A DNA stretch of 64,000 nucleotides from Methanomicrobiales archaeon (lineage in GTDB: Archaea > Halobacteriota > Methanomicrobia > Methanomicrobiales > Methanospirillaceae), in assembly GCA_012729535.1 (NCBI GenBank), contig JAAYCY010000049.1, positions 1 through 64,000 of the forward strand, in the 5' to 3' direction. The position numbers were made by a program, and so were the translations under genes. Below, piece by piece: positions 26,742 through 36,510 of this stretch. Under the pieces are notes generated by a model. It searched no databases and had not been told where the DNA came from. It saw nothing but the letters and a program-made list of their open reading frames with translations. Every line of letters starts with the position of its first letter. Position 1 is the stretch's first letter.

Positions 26742-28862
26742 TTACCACAATTGTGCACGTTCACTCTCATTCAGGTAGAGGTTGTCTCCAGGATTAATTT
26801 CAGGGAATGCCTGGTAAAATCCTTCAAGGTGATATGGCACGGTATTTATCCTGAACTTGTTCCAGGGATGTTCCTCTGTTCCGGTAATATTACGCAGGTT
26901 GTCATCCGTAATATTTCCCCGCATTGCCTGGGCAAAAGCAATAAAAAAACGTTGGCGGTCTGTAAGGCCATCAAAACGGGGAATATCCAGACTGTCCTGC
27001 TTTGGCCTGGACTTCATATATGCTTCATAAGCCAAGGTTACTCCTCCAAGATCTGCTGATGTTTCAATCAGGGTCTGCGTTCCATTCAGGGTGAGATTTG
27101 GTAATATTTCTGTAGTATTTACCTGGACAATCAGTGGCCATGCAGCATAGAAATAATTGTTTGCATCTTCATTTGTCCACCAGTTCTCCTTTTTTCCGTC
27201 TGGATTATACTGCTGACCGCCGATGTCAATCATATGGATGAGTTCATGACCATATACCCATCCGAATGCACCATAATTCCATGCATCGTCTGCACCAGGA
27301 TCAAAGAAAGGAGGGTTTAAAAAACCGGCAGGAGCTATGATTCGGTTATGGATAAGGTCGTAATGGGCTTCAACTCCATGGGGAGATACATACCAAACAT
27401 CCGGATCTGAAGGAGCTCCTGATAGTTGCATACTCCCATTGGTGAAATATTCTGTCAGTGCAAGCATATTTTGCAGGTATGAACGATCGGTTAAGGTTAA
27501 ATTTCTATATTCCCCCCATTCTTCCGGGTATCCTGCCTGTTCCTTGAGATTATCCATCTTTAAAAGGGCAGTCTTTTTTGTCTCATCGCTCATCCAGGAG
27601 AGGTTTGTAACTCTTTCACGCATTACCTCGCGGATATTGCCTATTATTTCCTCAACTTTTGCCTTGTCTGATGCACTGAAGTATTTATCCACATACAAAT
27701 GGGCTATGGGATTTCCCAGGTAAAGATTCATTATGTCAAAAATCCGATCCTTCTGGGATGTTATCTCTTTTTTAGATAACTTTTCATCATAAAACCGGTA
27801 ATACCGGTCCTGCATAGCAGGAGTTGCAAATGGTGCAGCAAACTGCAAAACCCGATACGTGAGGAATATTTTGATGTCGTCAACTGGTTCGGTTGAAATC
27901 ACCCTTCCAACTTCCTCGATATACTGTGGATTTGTGATGTAGATTTCTTTAAGGTCTGGTCTACCCGAATGTGAAAAGAGTGCCTCCCAGTTTATACCCG
28001 GAAATAATGCGTTTAAGTCCTTAGTTTGGAATGTCCCTGCATCCAGGTAAACATGGGAGGTATTAGAGATTGTACTGATATTCATCTCTCCTCTTGCAAG
28101 ACGTGTCTCTATTCGGAATATGGTGTCTGCTGCCTGGGTAGCATGGACAGAGTCAAAGCCATGGTCTATGAACATCTCAGTTATGTACTGTTTCATTTCA
28201 TCCTGGACTTCTCTTGTCTTATCTATCTCGATGACATAATAGGGGGGAAACCTGATAGTAAAATCTCCGGTTTCAACAGTTGCAATCAGTTCTTTCCTTT
28301 TTTCAGGATTTTCATCAATATATAGGATAAAAAAGGGATCAAGGCCTTGTGCAGTGAGATTAGAGGCTACCTGGCGGATTTCTGACCGGTCATTTGCCTG
28401 GTTTATCATATCAAATGCATGGTGTAATGGCTGAAGGCCTGTCTCTTCATTTGCCTTATCATTAAGTGCAGCACGGTAAAAAGATCCCAGAAGCTGGCGG
28501 GGAGAGCCATTGGTGGCGTGATTTTCGCTTGCAGCATCTTCAACCAGTATCCTGACCCGGTTATCTACATCCTCTTTGACCTCTTCAAATGCTGTATAAA
28601 AGGTATTTCCATCAGGGACCCGGTGGTCCTCTATCCAGCGGTCATTTGCATAAGAGAAAAAATCATCACCAGGATCGATTGAAAGGTTCATACCCTGGGG
28701 AGTTATGGGAGAAACGGTGTCTGCACTCGCGACTGCGAATAGGATGAGTACAGATAGTATCAGAAATAAACCTGTGTTGGTAACCTGAAAATTTCTGCAC
28801 AGTTTTTCTCTTAACCTGGAGAAATGATGAAGGGTTAAGGGTGCAATAGTAGTAATATTCAT
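26742..28862 (-). CDS. M13 family zinc metallopeptidase (neprilysin/PepO-like)
   Basis: 706 residues. A hydrophobic segment at 31-48 suggests export or anchoring. The zinc site is H539-E-L-I-H543, with the third ligand in ETSAD (E600, D604), in the M13 context GWVYGHELIHMID and QQYNPDGKKENWWT. NAFAQ-type and C-terminal HPWNKFRINTVP/FYQAF blocks also match the family. M13 enzymes cleave peptides on the N-terminal side of hydrophobic residues. Rather common in bacteria and eukaryotes, scattered in archaea. It is probably extracellular, near other surface proteins, and followed by the small Ig-like gene. Confidence 0.93.
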   Translation of the reverse strand: MNITTIAPLTLHHFSRLREKLCRNFQVTNTGLFLILSVLILFAVASADTVSPITPQGMNLSIDPGDDFFSYANDRWIEDHRVPDGNTFYTAFEEVKEDVDNRVRILVEDAASENHATNGSPRQLLGSFYRAALNDKANEETGLQPLHHAFDMINQANDRSEIRQVASNLTAQGLDPFFILYIDENPEKRKELIATVETGDFTIRFPPYYVIEIDKTREVQDEMKQYITEMFIDHGFDSVHATQAADTIFRIETRLARGEMNISTISNTSHVYLDAGTFQTKDLNALFPGINWEALFSHSGRPDLKEIYITNPQYIEEVGRVISTEPVDDIKIFLTYRVLQFAAPFATPAMQDRYYRFYDEKLSKKEITSQKDRIFDIMNLYLGNPIAHLYVDKYFSASDKAKVEEIIGNIREVMRERVTNLSWMSDETKKTALLKMDNLKEQAGYPEEWGEYRNLTLTDRSYLQNMLALTEYFTNGSMQLSGAPSDPDVWYVSPHGVEAHYDLIHNRIIAPAGFLNPPFFDPGADDAWNYGAFGWVYGHELIHMIDIGGQQYNPDGKKENWWTNEDANNYFYAAWPLIVQVNTTEILPNLTLNGTQTLIETSADLGGVTLAYEAYMKSRPKQDSLDIPRFDGLTDRQRFFIAFAQAMRGNITDDNLRNITGTEEHPWNKFRINTVPYHLEGFYQAFPEINPGDNLYLNESERAQLW

Positions 28863-28904
28863 AGTCTGATATTCCTGAAAAACTCGTCATGATGAGAATT
28901 CGTC

Positions 28905-30212
28905 ATGGTTGATGGTGGAAAACTTGTAAGAACTGTTATGGATCCAATACATTACCGGTATCACGTTGTCCTTATTATCATCCTGATATCACTTATTGTC
29001 GCTGTAGGAATAACTGTTTTCTTAACTGGAGAACAAGGCCCGGTAAATGTAACGCCGGGTAGTGGCTTTAGCAATAAACCGCTTGATTTGACATCTGAAC
29101 CTGATATAACAGGATCATATATTATCAGGATTTTGTGGTATGATGATCAGAACCGGACCTATTCGTTCCATGATTATCCATCATCAACACTACCTGATCC
29201 TGGGGTATACCAATACTCAGGTGATCCTCCTGTTCATGGGGCAAAGATGGCTATGATCCGGTTTCTAACCTGGGATGGCAGTACTGAGCGAACCCTTGAT
29301 GCGCGATATATCCTTGATCAGGAGATGGTTACTTCTATCCTGAACCGGTACAGCCTTACTCCCTCTATGGGAAAAGAAGTCCGGATATCCCCTTCTGTAA
29401 CACGGACACCAGAGCCAGAAGGAACACCTGAATATGGGATGCTCATTCCTAAAGCCGGGATTGTATGCAGGAATCCTGATGGATCATATTCAGCATCATT
29501 TGGATACCAGTCCAGACATGATCATCCGGTAGTGCTTCAGGTAGGAGATCTCAACAGGTTTGTTCCGGGGGAGAAAGATCGCGGTCAGCCGGTTGTATTT
29601 CTGCCTGGAATTCATAACGATGCATTTTCGATTACCTATCCATCAAATGTTACGAACCAGGTGTGGGAACTTATGAATATTCCAGTATCAGCAGGTACAG
29701 TTCCCGGGGTTAATACCTCAATCTTCATAGAACCGGTGAATGGATATGCCCCGCTGGAAGTCTGGTTGCATGAACGTTCAACAGGGGGAACCGTCAGTAA
29801 TCCTCTTGTCGGGATATGGGACCTTGGAGATGGCACAACATCAGAAAAAACCGGTTCGTTTACTCACCGGTATGAAACTCCTGGCATGTATTCTGTTTCT
29901 TATTCCGTAAAAAATCGCTGCAGCCAGGCATCAGACTCTGATATTGTTACGGTGTATAGTGCTTCTTACTCATGGACACCTGCTGATGATAATCCTGCAC
30001 ACATTCAATTTCAGGATAAATCTGATGGTAGTCCTGATGTCTGGTTCTGGGATTTTGGAGACGGCTATACATCATGGGAACAACACCCCTCCCACGAATA
30101 CACCCATCCCGGTACCTACCAGGTCGGACTTACGGTATCGGGCAAACACGGAAAAGGAGTTGTTGTTCGGACTGTAGAGATTGATGCAAAGAATTATCCC
30201 GATAAACGGTAG
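28905..30212 (+). CDS. Membrane-anchored surface protein with two PKD domains
   Basis: 435 residues. An N-terminal transmembrane helix (about 19-41) anchors a large external part. Two PKD domains lie at the C-terminus (about 267-350 and 352-430), marked by WDLGDGTTSEKTGSFTHRY and WFWDFGDGYTSWEQHPSHEY. The middle portion is unassigned. PKD domains are beta-sandwich modules for protein or glycan contact at the cell surface. Divergent from the M13 peptidase gene. It is 30 nt before the TPR gene on the same strand, so co-transcription is likely. Confidence 0.85.
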   Translation: MVDGGKLVRTVMDPIHYRYHVVLIIILISLIVAVGITVFLTGEQGPVNVTPGSGFSNKPLDLTSEPDITGSYIIRILWYDDQNRTYSFHDYPSSTLPDPGVYQYSGDPPVHGAKMAMIRFLTWDGSTERTLDARYILDQEMVTSILNRYSLTPSMGKEVRISPSVTRTPEPEGTPEYGMLIPKAGIVCRNPDGSYSASFGYQSRHDHPVVLQVGDLNRFVPGEKDRGQPVVFLPGIHNDAFSITYPSNVTNQVWELMNIPVSAGTVPGVNTSIFIEPVNGYAPLEVWLHERSTGGTVSNPLVGIWDLGDGTTSEKTGSFTHRYETPGMYSVSYSVKNRCSQASDSDIVTVYSASYSWTPADDNPAHIQFQDKSDGSPDVWFWDFGDGYTSWEQHPSHEYTHPGTYQVGLTVSGKHGKGVVVRTVEIDAKNYPDKR

Positions 30213-30242
30213 TATTAAAAAACCACAAGGGCTATAGAGATT

Positions 30243-31229
30243 ATGGTGCGATTTCTGACATTATCCGGAGCAATGGTGGGATTATTGCTCTGTTTATCCG
30301 TAATCTTTCCTGTATCGGCAGAAAACATCACCGAACCTGACATTCCGATTCTCGCTGATAACAACACGGTTATTCCTGATGAACCCCCGATTCCTGAAAC
30401 AAATGTCCGGAATGCGGATAATACTACCCCTCTTGTTCCCCCCAAAACCTATGATGAATGGATGAGTTATGCCACGAACTTATCAGATGCCGGCAGGCAT
30501 GAACAAGCTCTCATCGCGATAAATGAGGCAATAACCCTGGACTCAACCCAGGTCTCCGGATGGATGGAGTATGGGAAAAACCTGTTGGTTCTCGGCAGAA
30601 TTGAAGAAGCACGTGTCTCTTTTTCACGAGCTAATGACCGTAATTCTTCATCCCCCGAGGTAGAAGAGTTACTAGGAATGACTGAATTAACTCTGGGATT
30701 ATTCAGTCCGGCTGTTCAGCGGTTAACAAACACCACTATATACAAACCACAGGATGCTTCAGTCTGGAATTCTCTTGCAATAGCATATACTGGTCTTGGA
30801 AAATATGAATCAGCACTGGGAGCTGTGAGAAAATCCCTTGAACTGGATATTCATGATTCAGCTGGATGGAAAACAATGGCAGATATTCTCTCCATGCAGG
30901 GTAAGTACCTGGAAGCAGTTGCATCATATGAGAAATCACTGACCCTTGAACCTGAAAACGAAAAAACACTGACTGGTCTTGCAGACGTCTATTACGAAAC
31001 CGGGCAATACGAAGATGCGATTCGGATGTATAATGAATCCCTGGTAATTACTCCTGATTCACCTGAAATATGGCTTAAAATCGGGAAGACTTTTGAGGCC
31101 CTGGGAGATTTCAATAAAGCAGCAGATGCTTTTGTAAAAGGAGGAGCGGAAATACGTGGTGAAGACAATCTCACTAGGTCATCCAATACATCATTTCTTG
31201 TCAATGAAATTCTCTGGAAGGGGAATTAA
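30243..31229 (+). CDS. Exported TPR-repeat protein
   Basis: 328 residues. After a signal peptide (1-26) and a Pro/Asn-rich spacer come about six TPR units between 75 and 310 (for example YEKSLTLEPENEKTLTGLAD and YNESLVITPDSPEIWLKIG). TPR superhelices mediate protein contacts. Secreted TPR proteins are frequent in Methanomicrobiales. It probably forms an operon with the PKD protein upstream. Partner unknown. Confidence 0.85.
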   Translation: MVRFLTLSGAMVGLLLCLSVIFPVSAENITEPDIPILADNNTVIPDEPPIPETNVRNADNTTPLVPPKTYDEWMSYATNLSDAGRHEQALIAINEAITLDSTQVSGWMEYGKNLLVLGRIEEARVSFSRANDRNSSSPEVEELLGMTELTLGLFSPAVQRLTNTTIYKPQDASVWNSLAIAYTGLGKYESALGAVRKSLELDIHDSAGWKTMADILSMQGKYLEAVASYEKSLTLEPENEKTLTGLADVYYETGQYEDAIRMYNESLVITPDSPEIWLKIGKTFEALGDFNKAADAFVKGGAEIRGEDNLTRSSNTSFLVNEILWKGN

Positions 31230-31256
31230 TCGAGACAAAAACAGGAAATTAACTTT

Positions 31257-31625
31257 TTATTCTGAAGGAGGACCAATTACCTTGCCTACTGCACTGAGCA
31301 GGTTATCTGCGATATATGGTTTGACCACGTACCCCCGTGCACCCATTCTCCGTGCAAGGTCAACCATGGTTTCTTCTCCTACTGATGTGCACATCATCAC
31401 TTTTGCATCTGGCCTGTCAATGCGGATCCTTCTCAGGACCTCAATGCCATTAAGATCCGGCATAATAAGGTCAAGTAATACCAATGAAGGGTCTAGTTCC
31501 TGAAACTGGCGGATTCCCTCCTCCCCGGAGGAAGCAAGACCCACAATCTCATATCCTGCTGAAAGAAGTATTGATCGAAGCAGGTTGCGATCAAAATCTG
31601 TATCATCTACGATAAGTATTCCCAT
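31257..31625 (-). CDS. Single-domain response regulator (CheY-like) B
   Basis: 122 residues, a bare receiver domain: acidic pair D7/D8, phosphoacceptor D52 (LLDLIMPD), Thr/Ser in MMCTS and Lys in VVKPY. No output domain. It is closely similar to the receiver just upstream (26 nt gap), so the two are tandem paralogues. It is last in a four-gene kinase operon and presumably acts as a diffusible phospho-carrier or protein-binding output. Confidence 0.92.
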   Translation of the reverse strand: MGILIVDDTDFDRNLLRSILLSAGYEIVGLASSGEEGIRQFQELDPSLVLLDLIMPDLNGIEVLRRIRIDRPDAKVMMCTSVGEETMVDLARRMGARGYVVKPYIADNLLSAVGKVIGPPSE

Positions 31626-31651
31626 ATTGAAAATCCTACTTCAAACGTCTT

Positions 31652-32047
31652 TTAATAATTCCACCCATTCATTCTTGACACATCTGGCTCTCCAATTACT
31701 TCCTTAACGGTTGAAAGGAGAGATTTGGCCTGGAATGGTTTAATGATATATCCCCTTGCCCCATATCTCATAGCCAGATCAACAACCGGATCTGAATGGG
31801 CAGATGTACATATAAGTGCATTGGTATCTTTTCTGTCTTTCATCAGTCTTATGAGAACTTCCATTCCGTTCATTTTTGGCATCATCAGGTCTATTGTAAC
31901 GAGATCCGGATGAAGGGTATTAAATAACTCAATTCCCTCTTCACCGCTTCGTGCAGTTCCGACAACTTCATATCCAGCTGAAAGAAGGATGGAATGGAGC
32001 AATTTTCTGTCTAATTCTTCATCATCAACAATGAGTATGGTGGGCAT
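31652..32047 (-). CDS. Single-domain response regulator (CheY-like) A
   Basis: 131 residues, a receiver domain with D8/D9, phosphoacceptor D53 (TIDLMMPK), ICTSA and IIKPF. A short C-terminal tail (GEPDVSRMNGWNY) follows the domain. It is 16 nt after the REC-kinase stop and 26 nt before receiver B in the same operon. No DNA-binding output. Confidence 0.92.
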   Translation of the reverse strand: MPTILIVDDEELDRKLLHSILLSAGYEVVGTARSGEEGIELFNTLHPDLVTIDLMMPKMNGMEVLIRLMKDRKDTNALICTSAHSDPVVDLAMRYGARGYIIKPFQAKSLLSTVKEVIGEPDVSRMNGWNY

Positions 32048-32063
32048 ATTCTACTCCTGGTCG

Positions 32064-33131
32064 TTAACCGGTTTCTTCAGGCAGCGTAAAGTAAAAAGTT
32101 GCTCCTTTACCTACCTCCCCGTCTGCCCAGATTCTTCCTCCATGACGATGTATTATCCGTTGAACGGTTGCAAGGCCAATACCATTTCCTGGAAATTCTT
32201 TATGAGAATGAAGTCTTTGAAGGGGGATAAAGAGGAGGTTTACTTTTTCCATGGGAAATCCTGCTCCATTGTCTTTTACATAGAAAACCCTTGACTGACC
32301 CTGCATCAGGCTCCCAACTTGAATGTGGGCATTTTTAATATTCACGGTATACTTCCAGGCGTTTCCAATCAGGTTTTTCAGGGCGATTTCACTAAGACCG
32401 GGGTCACCAAATGCCTGCAGGCCTTCCTCCACGTTCCAGCGTACCGCCCGATCAGGGTGTTGTGAGGCAAGGTCCTGTAAGATACCCTCTGCCAGTCTTG
32501 AGATGTTGAGTGGTGCAATCTGTATTGGTGCCCGTGTAATCCGCGAAAGACGGAGAAAATCCTCAATGAGCCTGTCCATCTGGACAGATGCCTGCCGGAT
32601 CCGGTTGATACACTCAATCCCGTCTGGTGGAAGATAACCGGCATAGGTATCTTCAAGAATCCTGGAAAATCCGTCTATTGCAATGAGTGGAGCACGAAGG
32701 TCATGTGAGACCGAATAGCTGAAAGAGTCCAGTTCCCGGTTTGCTGCTTCGAGTTCTGCTTCAAGCCTGGATCGTTCTCTGGCCATCTCGATTGTTATGT
32801 GCAAATCACGTTCACGGAATGGTTTTACCAGGTATCCAAAAGGACCTGCATCTTTGGCCCGTGCTATGGTCTGTTCATCTGCATACGCAGTCAGGAAAAT
32901 CACCGGGATATGAAACTGGCTGGAGATACTCTCGGCAGCCTGAATGCCGTCAATTTTTCCGGCAAGATGGATATCCATCAGGATAACATCAGGCCTCATT
33001 TTTTCTGATATCTCTATTGCTTCTTCTCCGGTGGGGAGAGTATCAAGAACTTCGTAGCCGTACCTTCGCAATTTTGAAGCGATTGATTCGGCAACAATCG
33101 CTTCATCCTCAACAATCAGTACCTGAGTCAT
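32064..33131 (-). CDS. Receiver-histidine kinase protein (REC-HisKA-HATPase)
   Basis: 355 residues. An N-terminal receiver (1-115) with phosphoacceptor D53 (ILMDIHLAGKIDG) joins a short coiled coil and a HisKA domain with H143 (SYSVSHDLRAPL), then an HATPase_c (N-box NLIGNAWKY, G1 DNGAGF, G2 GNGIGLA). There are no transmembrane helices, so it is cytoplasmic. Its receiver can take phosphate from the upstream multi-PAS kinase and pass a signal to its own kinase domain, a forward relay. The start overlaps the upstream gene stop by 4 nt. Confidence 0.94.
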   Translation of the reverse strand: MTQVLIVEDEAIVAESIASKLRRYGYEVLDTLPTGEEAIEISEKMRPDVILMDIHLAGKIDGIQAAESISSQFHIPVIFLTAYADEQTIARAKDAGPFGYLVKPFRERDLHITIEMARERSRLEAELEAANRELDSFSYSVSHDLRAPLIAIDGFSRILEDTYAGYLPPDGIECINRIRQASVQMDRLIEDFLRLSRITRAPIQIAPLNISRLAEGILQDLASQHPDRAVRWNVEEGLQAFGDPGLSEIALKNLIGNAWKYTVNIKNAHIQVGSLMQGQSRVFYVKDNGAGFPMEKVNLLFIPLQRLHSHKEFPGNGIGLATVQRIIHRHGGRIWADGEVGKGATFYFTLPEETG

Positions 33132-35767
33132 CGTAAACCACCACTACAGGGGAAGGTAACAGTGCAGCCCATACCTGCTCCCTTATCATTCTGAATTTTT
33201 AGTTCTCCCCTGATCTGTTTTGCAAGAATGCGGACAAGTCTCATCCCCAGGCTGGAGATTTTTTCTATGTTAAATGAGTCTGGAAGCCCGATACCATCAT
33301 CCATGTAATGAAGAACACATCTGTCCTCCTCATATGAAAGCCTGATTCTGATAATTCCTGAAGGTCTGTCCACAAATGCATACTTCATGGAGTTTACCAT
33401 CAGTTCATTGACAATAAGACCGATGGTTACGGCGGTATCTAGACTCAGTCGTATGCCACTGACATCAATCTCTGTCCTGACATCTCTGACGGTTGCAAAT
33501 CCTTCGGTGACTGCCTTGGTAAGGTTTTCCAGGTACAGGTCAAAGGGGATATCAGCCAGGGATTCAGTCCGGTATAATGTTTCATGAACCAGAGCCATCG
33601 AATCTATACGCTGTTCACAATCATGAAGTGCAGAAAGGATAGCTTCATCTGATATGTATTCTTCCTGAAGCTGAAGCATACTGGATATTATCTGCATATT
33701 ATTCTTTACCCGGTGATGCAATTCACGAAAAAGGATATCCTTTTCTTCAATCATCTGGTGAAGTCTCTCCTGGTACCGCTTAATTTCAGTAATGTCAACA
33801 AGGATGCCGCGGGTTCCTGAACAGGAGCCATCACGAATAAGAGGAGCAACAGAAAGGTGAATTATCCGTTCATTCCCCGGGTTTCCTGCTGCGATGAAAT
33901 CACCAGCCATGGGAATCAGGTCCGTTTCTACTTTTTTGAGCAGGGAGAGAAAACGCGGTTTTTCATCAGATTTTACCAGTTCACATGCCATGGACAGTCC
34001 ATGTCCACCATCAGAAAACCGCCCGAAAAGAGCTATTACTCCCTGGTTGTAAAAGGTTAGCCTGCCATTAATGTCAGCCTCATAGAGAGGTTCAGGCAGG
34101 AAATCAGCCATCTCTCTAAATCTCTTCTCACTTTCAGTAAGTGCCTGTTCCTGCATTCGCTCGCTGGTTTTATCCCTGATAAGGAGAAGGACTGCTTCTT
34201 CACCTCCATGAGATATGGGTACGGTTATCAGTTCTCCATATATCGTCTTGTTGTGCCTGGTCTTTAGGAATCCTTCACCGGTTGAGGGTCCCTGTCCCCG
34301 TGCTGAAGTTTTAATGACTTTATCAAACCATTCCTTAAGATTAGTATCAAAATATTCACAAAGAGGTTTTTCAATAAATTCCATCGGGGATGAGACCTCA
34401 AATAACAATGTTGCAGCTGGGTTAAGATACACAACCCTGGTGCCTGTAAGGATTGCAATTGCATCAGGGGAAGACTCAGAGAGTTGCATGTATCTTTCTT
34501 CACTTTCTATCAGTGCATCACGAAGTGCTTCTTCAGCCTCGATACGTGACATCACGTTTCCGATATGTGAGGCAATCCCTTCAAGCGGGCGTCTCACCTC
34601 GTACGGGACTTCTATCAGGGTGTCTGATGCAAGGACAAACCAGCCGGTTATCTCTTCAAACCGCATGACCGGGACAAAAGCAATCGCGGTAAAACGACAA
34701 TCGCGCTGATGCAAGTCCGTCATACTGAGGTATTGAGGAATACCCGTGGAAAGAAAAGGATCTATGGTTTGTTCCTGTAGGATTTCTTCAACAAGCCGGT
34801 TCAGAGCTGCCCGGTAAGGGCCCTGATCAAGAAACAGGGATAAGTTGTCATATGTCCGGTCATGCAGGTATATTGCGCAGGTTTCCATTCCACTGATATC
34901 AACAGCTGCTGACAGGGAATAATTAAGGGCGGATTCAAGGGTCGAACAGGTTGCAAGTGATAATCCTAAATCTTTAAGGATTATTCCCTGACGGTCAATT
35001 TCACGTTGTTTTGAAATGTCACGTCCGACTGCCTGGACCTCCTGTATCTCAAACTTATCGTTGAATATCACCCTGACTGTCCATTGATGCCAGATAATCC
35101 TGCCATGTCCTGCATAAAAGGGGAGTTCAATTGCAGCCGATGAATAATCAGGATCGCAGTACTGAATAACATCTTCAATTTCCTTTCTGCTATCCGGATA
35201 TAATGAATAAAAAGTCTCTCCTATGAGTTTATCCGAAGGTATCTGGAGAGTTTTTAAAAACGCTGAATTGGCAAACAGGATGATACCATCGGAGTCCATT
35301 CTACAGACAAATTCTGTTAAATCCTCGACAACAGCCCGGTATCTCCGTTCCTTTTCAATTAATGCCTGTTCTGCCCTGAACCTGCTGACTCCTTTTCGAA
35401 TATAATGCGCGAGTTCAGTAAAGAGCTCCTCCGGGTTTCCTCCTTTTTTAACATAGTAATCTGCTCCCGCGTTAATTGCGTGCATCGCGACATCTTCATG
35501 ACCCCTTCCGGTGAAGATTATTATGGGAATATCCGGGTTCATTGACCTGATTTCACCAAGAAGGGTTAGTCCGTCGATATCTGGCATTTCATAATCAATG
35601 ATAAGACAATCAAAAGAAAAGAGATCTTCCCGTGTCAGGGCATCTGGAGCTGAATCACAAATATCCACCCCGATTGAATGAACAATTGACAGATAATCCC
35701 TGATTGCAAGAAGCATGCTCGGTTCATCGTCAATGAACAACACTCGTATCGGAGTTTCAGATTCCAT
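33128..35767 (-). CDS. Multi-sensor hybrid histidine kinase (REC-PAS-GAF-PAS-PAS-HisKA_2-HATPase)
   Basis: 879 residues, soluble. Receiver domain 1-125 (LIIDYEMPDIDG), PAS about 145-255, GAF about 275-410, PAS about 425-545 and PAS about 555-680. The HisKA_2 dimerisation domain follows (ELHHRVKNNMQIISSMLQLQ), then an HATPase_c domain. HisKA_2 kinases are common in methanogens. The PAS and GAF domains would sense ligands or redox inside the cell; none shows a haem or flavin ligand that I can identify. First gene of a four-gene operon with a second kinase and two receivers. Confidence 0.93.
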   Translation of the reverse strand: MESETPIRVLFIDDEPSMLLAIRDYLSIVHSIGVDICDSAPDALTREDLFSFDCLIIDYEMPDIDGLTLLGEIRSMNPDIPIIIFTGRGHEDVAMHAINAGADYYVKKGGNPEELFTELAHYIRKGVSRFRAEQALIEKERRYRAVVEDLTEFVCRMDSDGIILFANSAFLKTLQIPSDKLIGETFYSLYPDSRKEIEDVIQYCDPDYSSAAIELPFYAGHGRIIWHQWTVRVIFNDKFEIQEVQAVGRDISKQREIDRQGIILKDLGLSLATCSTLESALNYSLSAAVDISGMETCAIYLHDRTYDNLSLFLDQGPYRAALNRLVEEILQEQTIDPFLSTGIPQYLSMTDLHQRDCRFTAIAFVPVMRFEEITGWFVLASDTLIEVPYEVRRPLEGIASHIGNVMSRIEAEEALRDALIESEERYMQLSESSPDAIAILTGTRVVYLNPAATLLFEVSSPMEFIEKPLCEYFDTNLKEWFDKVIKTSARGQGPSTGEGFLKTRHNKTIYGELITVPISHGGEEAVLLLIRDKTSERMQEQALTESEKRFREMADFLPEPLYEADINGRLTFYNQGVIALFGRFSDGGHGLSMACELVKSDEKPRFLSLLKKVETDLIPMAGDFIAAGNPGNERIIHLSVAPLIRDGSCSGTRGILVDITEIKRYQERLHQMIEEKDILFRELHHRVKNNMQIISSMLQLQEEYISDEAILSALHDCEQRIDSMALVHETLYRTESLADIPFDLYLENLTKAVTEGFATVRDVRTEIDVSGIRLSLDTAVTIGLIVNELMVNSMKYAFVDRPSGIIRIRLSYEEDRCVLHYMDDGIGLPDSFNIEKISSLGMRLVRILAKQIRGELKIQNDKGAGMGCTVTFPCSGGLR

Positions 35768-35880
35768 TCATTTCATCCTTATCAGTGCATCCCGAATGAC
35801 CAGAATTAGAAATTGTCAGTGATACTGACGAATAATCTTATCCTTCTCCGGGTAGATACTCTGATCCGTTACAAAGCATT

Positions 35881-36303
35881 ATGAAGCAATACACATATTT
35901 CCTTCTTCTTGGTGTTATCGCTATCTTGGAAGTTGGCATATTCTATTGGTCTGTTGAGAACCTTGAACCGTTTATAATGACCGGGGCCGTATTGATCGGG
36001 GTTCTTGCTGCGTGGATCTCCAGGCAGATGGTTGATGATATCGTAACTGATGAACGGTCTCACCTGATTACAGAAAAAGCTTCACTTCGAACATTGCAGG
36101 TTATGGGTATAACCTTGTTTTCTTATGCCCTCGGAGGTGTGGTTATCAGTCTGGGTGGAGATACATTTGGTCCTTTTTCATATCAGATAGCCCGTTTTTC
36201 ATTTTTACTTATGTTCATCGTGTTTCTGATGATCATTGTATACATTCTCTTCATATCTTGGTATGAGCGGAAATTTGGTGCCGGGGGGGAGGATGAAGAA
36301 TAA
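35881..36303 (+). CDS. DUF2178 membrane protein
   Basis: 140 residues with four predicted transmembrane helices (about 5-24, 30-47, 75-93 and 105-127). Between helices 2 and 3 is the cytoplasmic DDIVTDERSHLITEKAS motif, the hallmark of DUF2178. Function unknown. Such proteins are often encoded beside a small XRE-type regulator, as here: the 3' end overlaps the HTH gene by 11 nt. Starts at ATG 35881. Confidence 0.88.
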   Translation: MKQYTYFLLLGVIAILEVGIFYWSVENLEPFIMTGAVLIGVLAAWISRQMVDDIVTDERSHLITEKASLRTLQVMGITLFSYALGGVVISLGGDTFGPFSYQIARFSFLLMFIVFLMIIVYILFISWYERKFGAGGEDEE

Positions 36304-36484
36304 AGTTAAGGTATTTCGTGCGATGTACGACCTTACTCAGGAAGATCTTGCCCATGAGGTCGGAGTTACAAGACAGACAATCCTTGCGATTGAAAAGGGA
36401 AAATATGACCCTTCCCTGGAACTTGCCTTCAGGATGGCCCGGCGTTTCCAGGTGTCTATTGAAGAAATATTTATATTTGAATAA
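36293..36484 (+). CDS. Small XRE/HTH_3 transcriptional regulator
   Basis: 63 residues, consisting of little more than one helix-turn-helix: LTQEDLAHEVGVTRQTILAI followed by EKGKYDPSLELAFRMAR and SIEEIF. The start at MKNKVKVFRAMYDL matches the family and overlaps the DUF2178 gene by 11 nt. A GGGGGAGG run lies just before the ATG. Translationally coupled to the membrane protein, so the two probably form a regulatory unit. Confidence 0.93.
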   Translation: MKNKVKVFRAMYDLTQEDLAHEVGVTRQTILAIEKGKYDPSLELAFRMARRFQVSIEEIFIFE

Positions 36485-36500
36485 TTTTTTTTGATTTTTT
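36485..36500 (+). terminator. Double T-run terminator after the HTH gene
   Basis: Runs of eight and six T residues separated by GA follow immediately after the HTH stop codon, a clear archaeal terminator pattern. Confidence 0.55.
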
Positions 36501-36510
36501 CTCTCAATGC

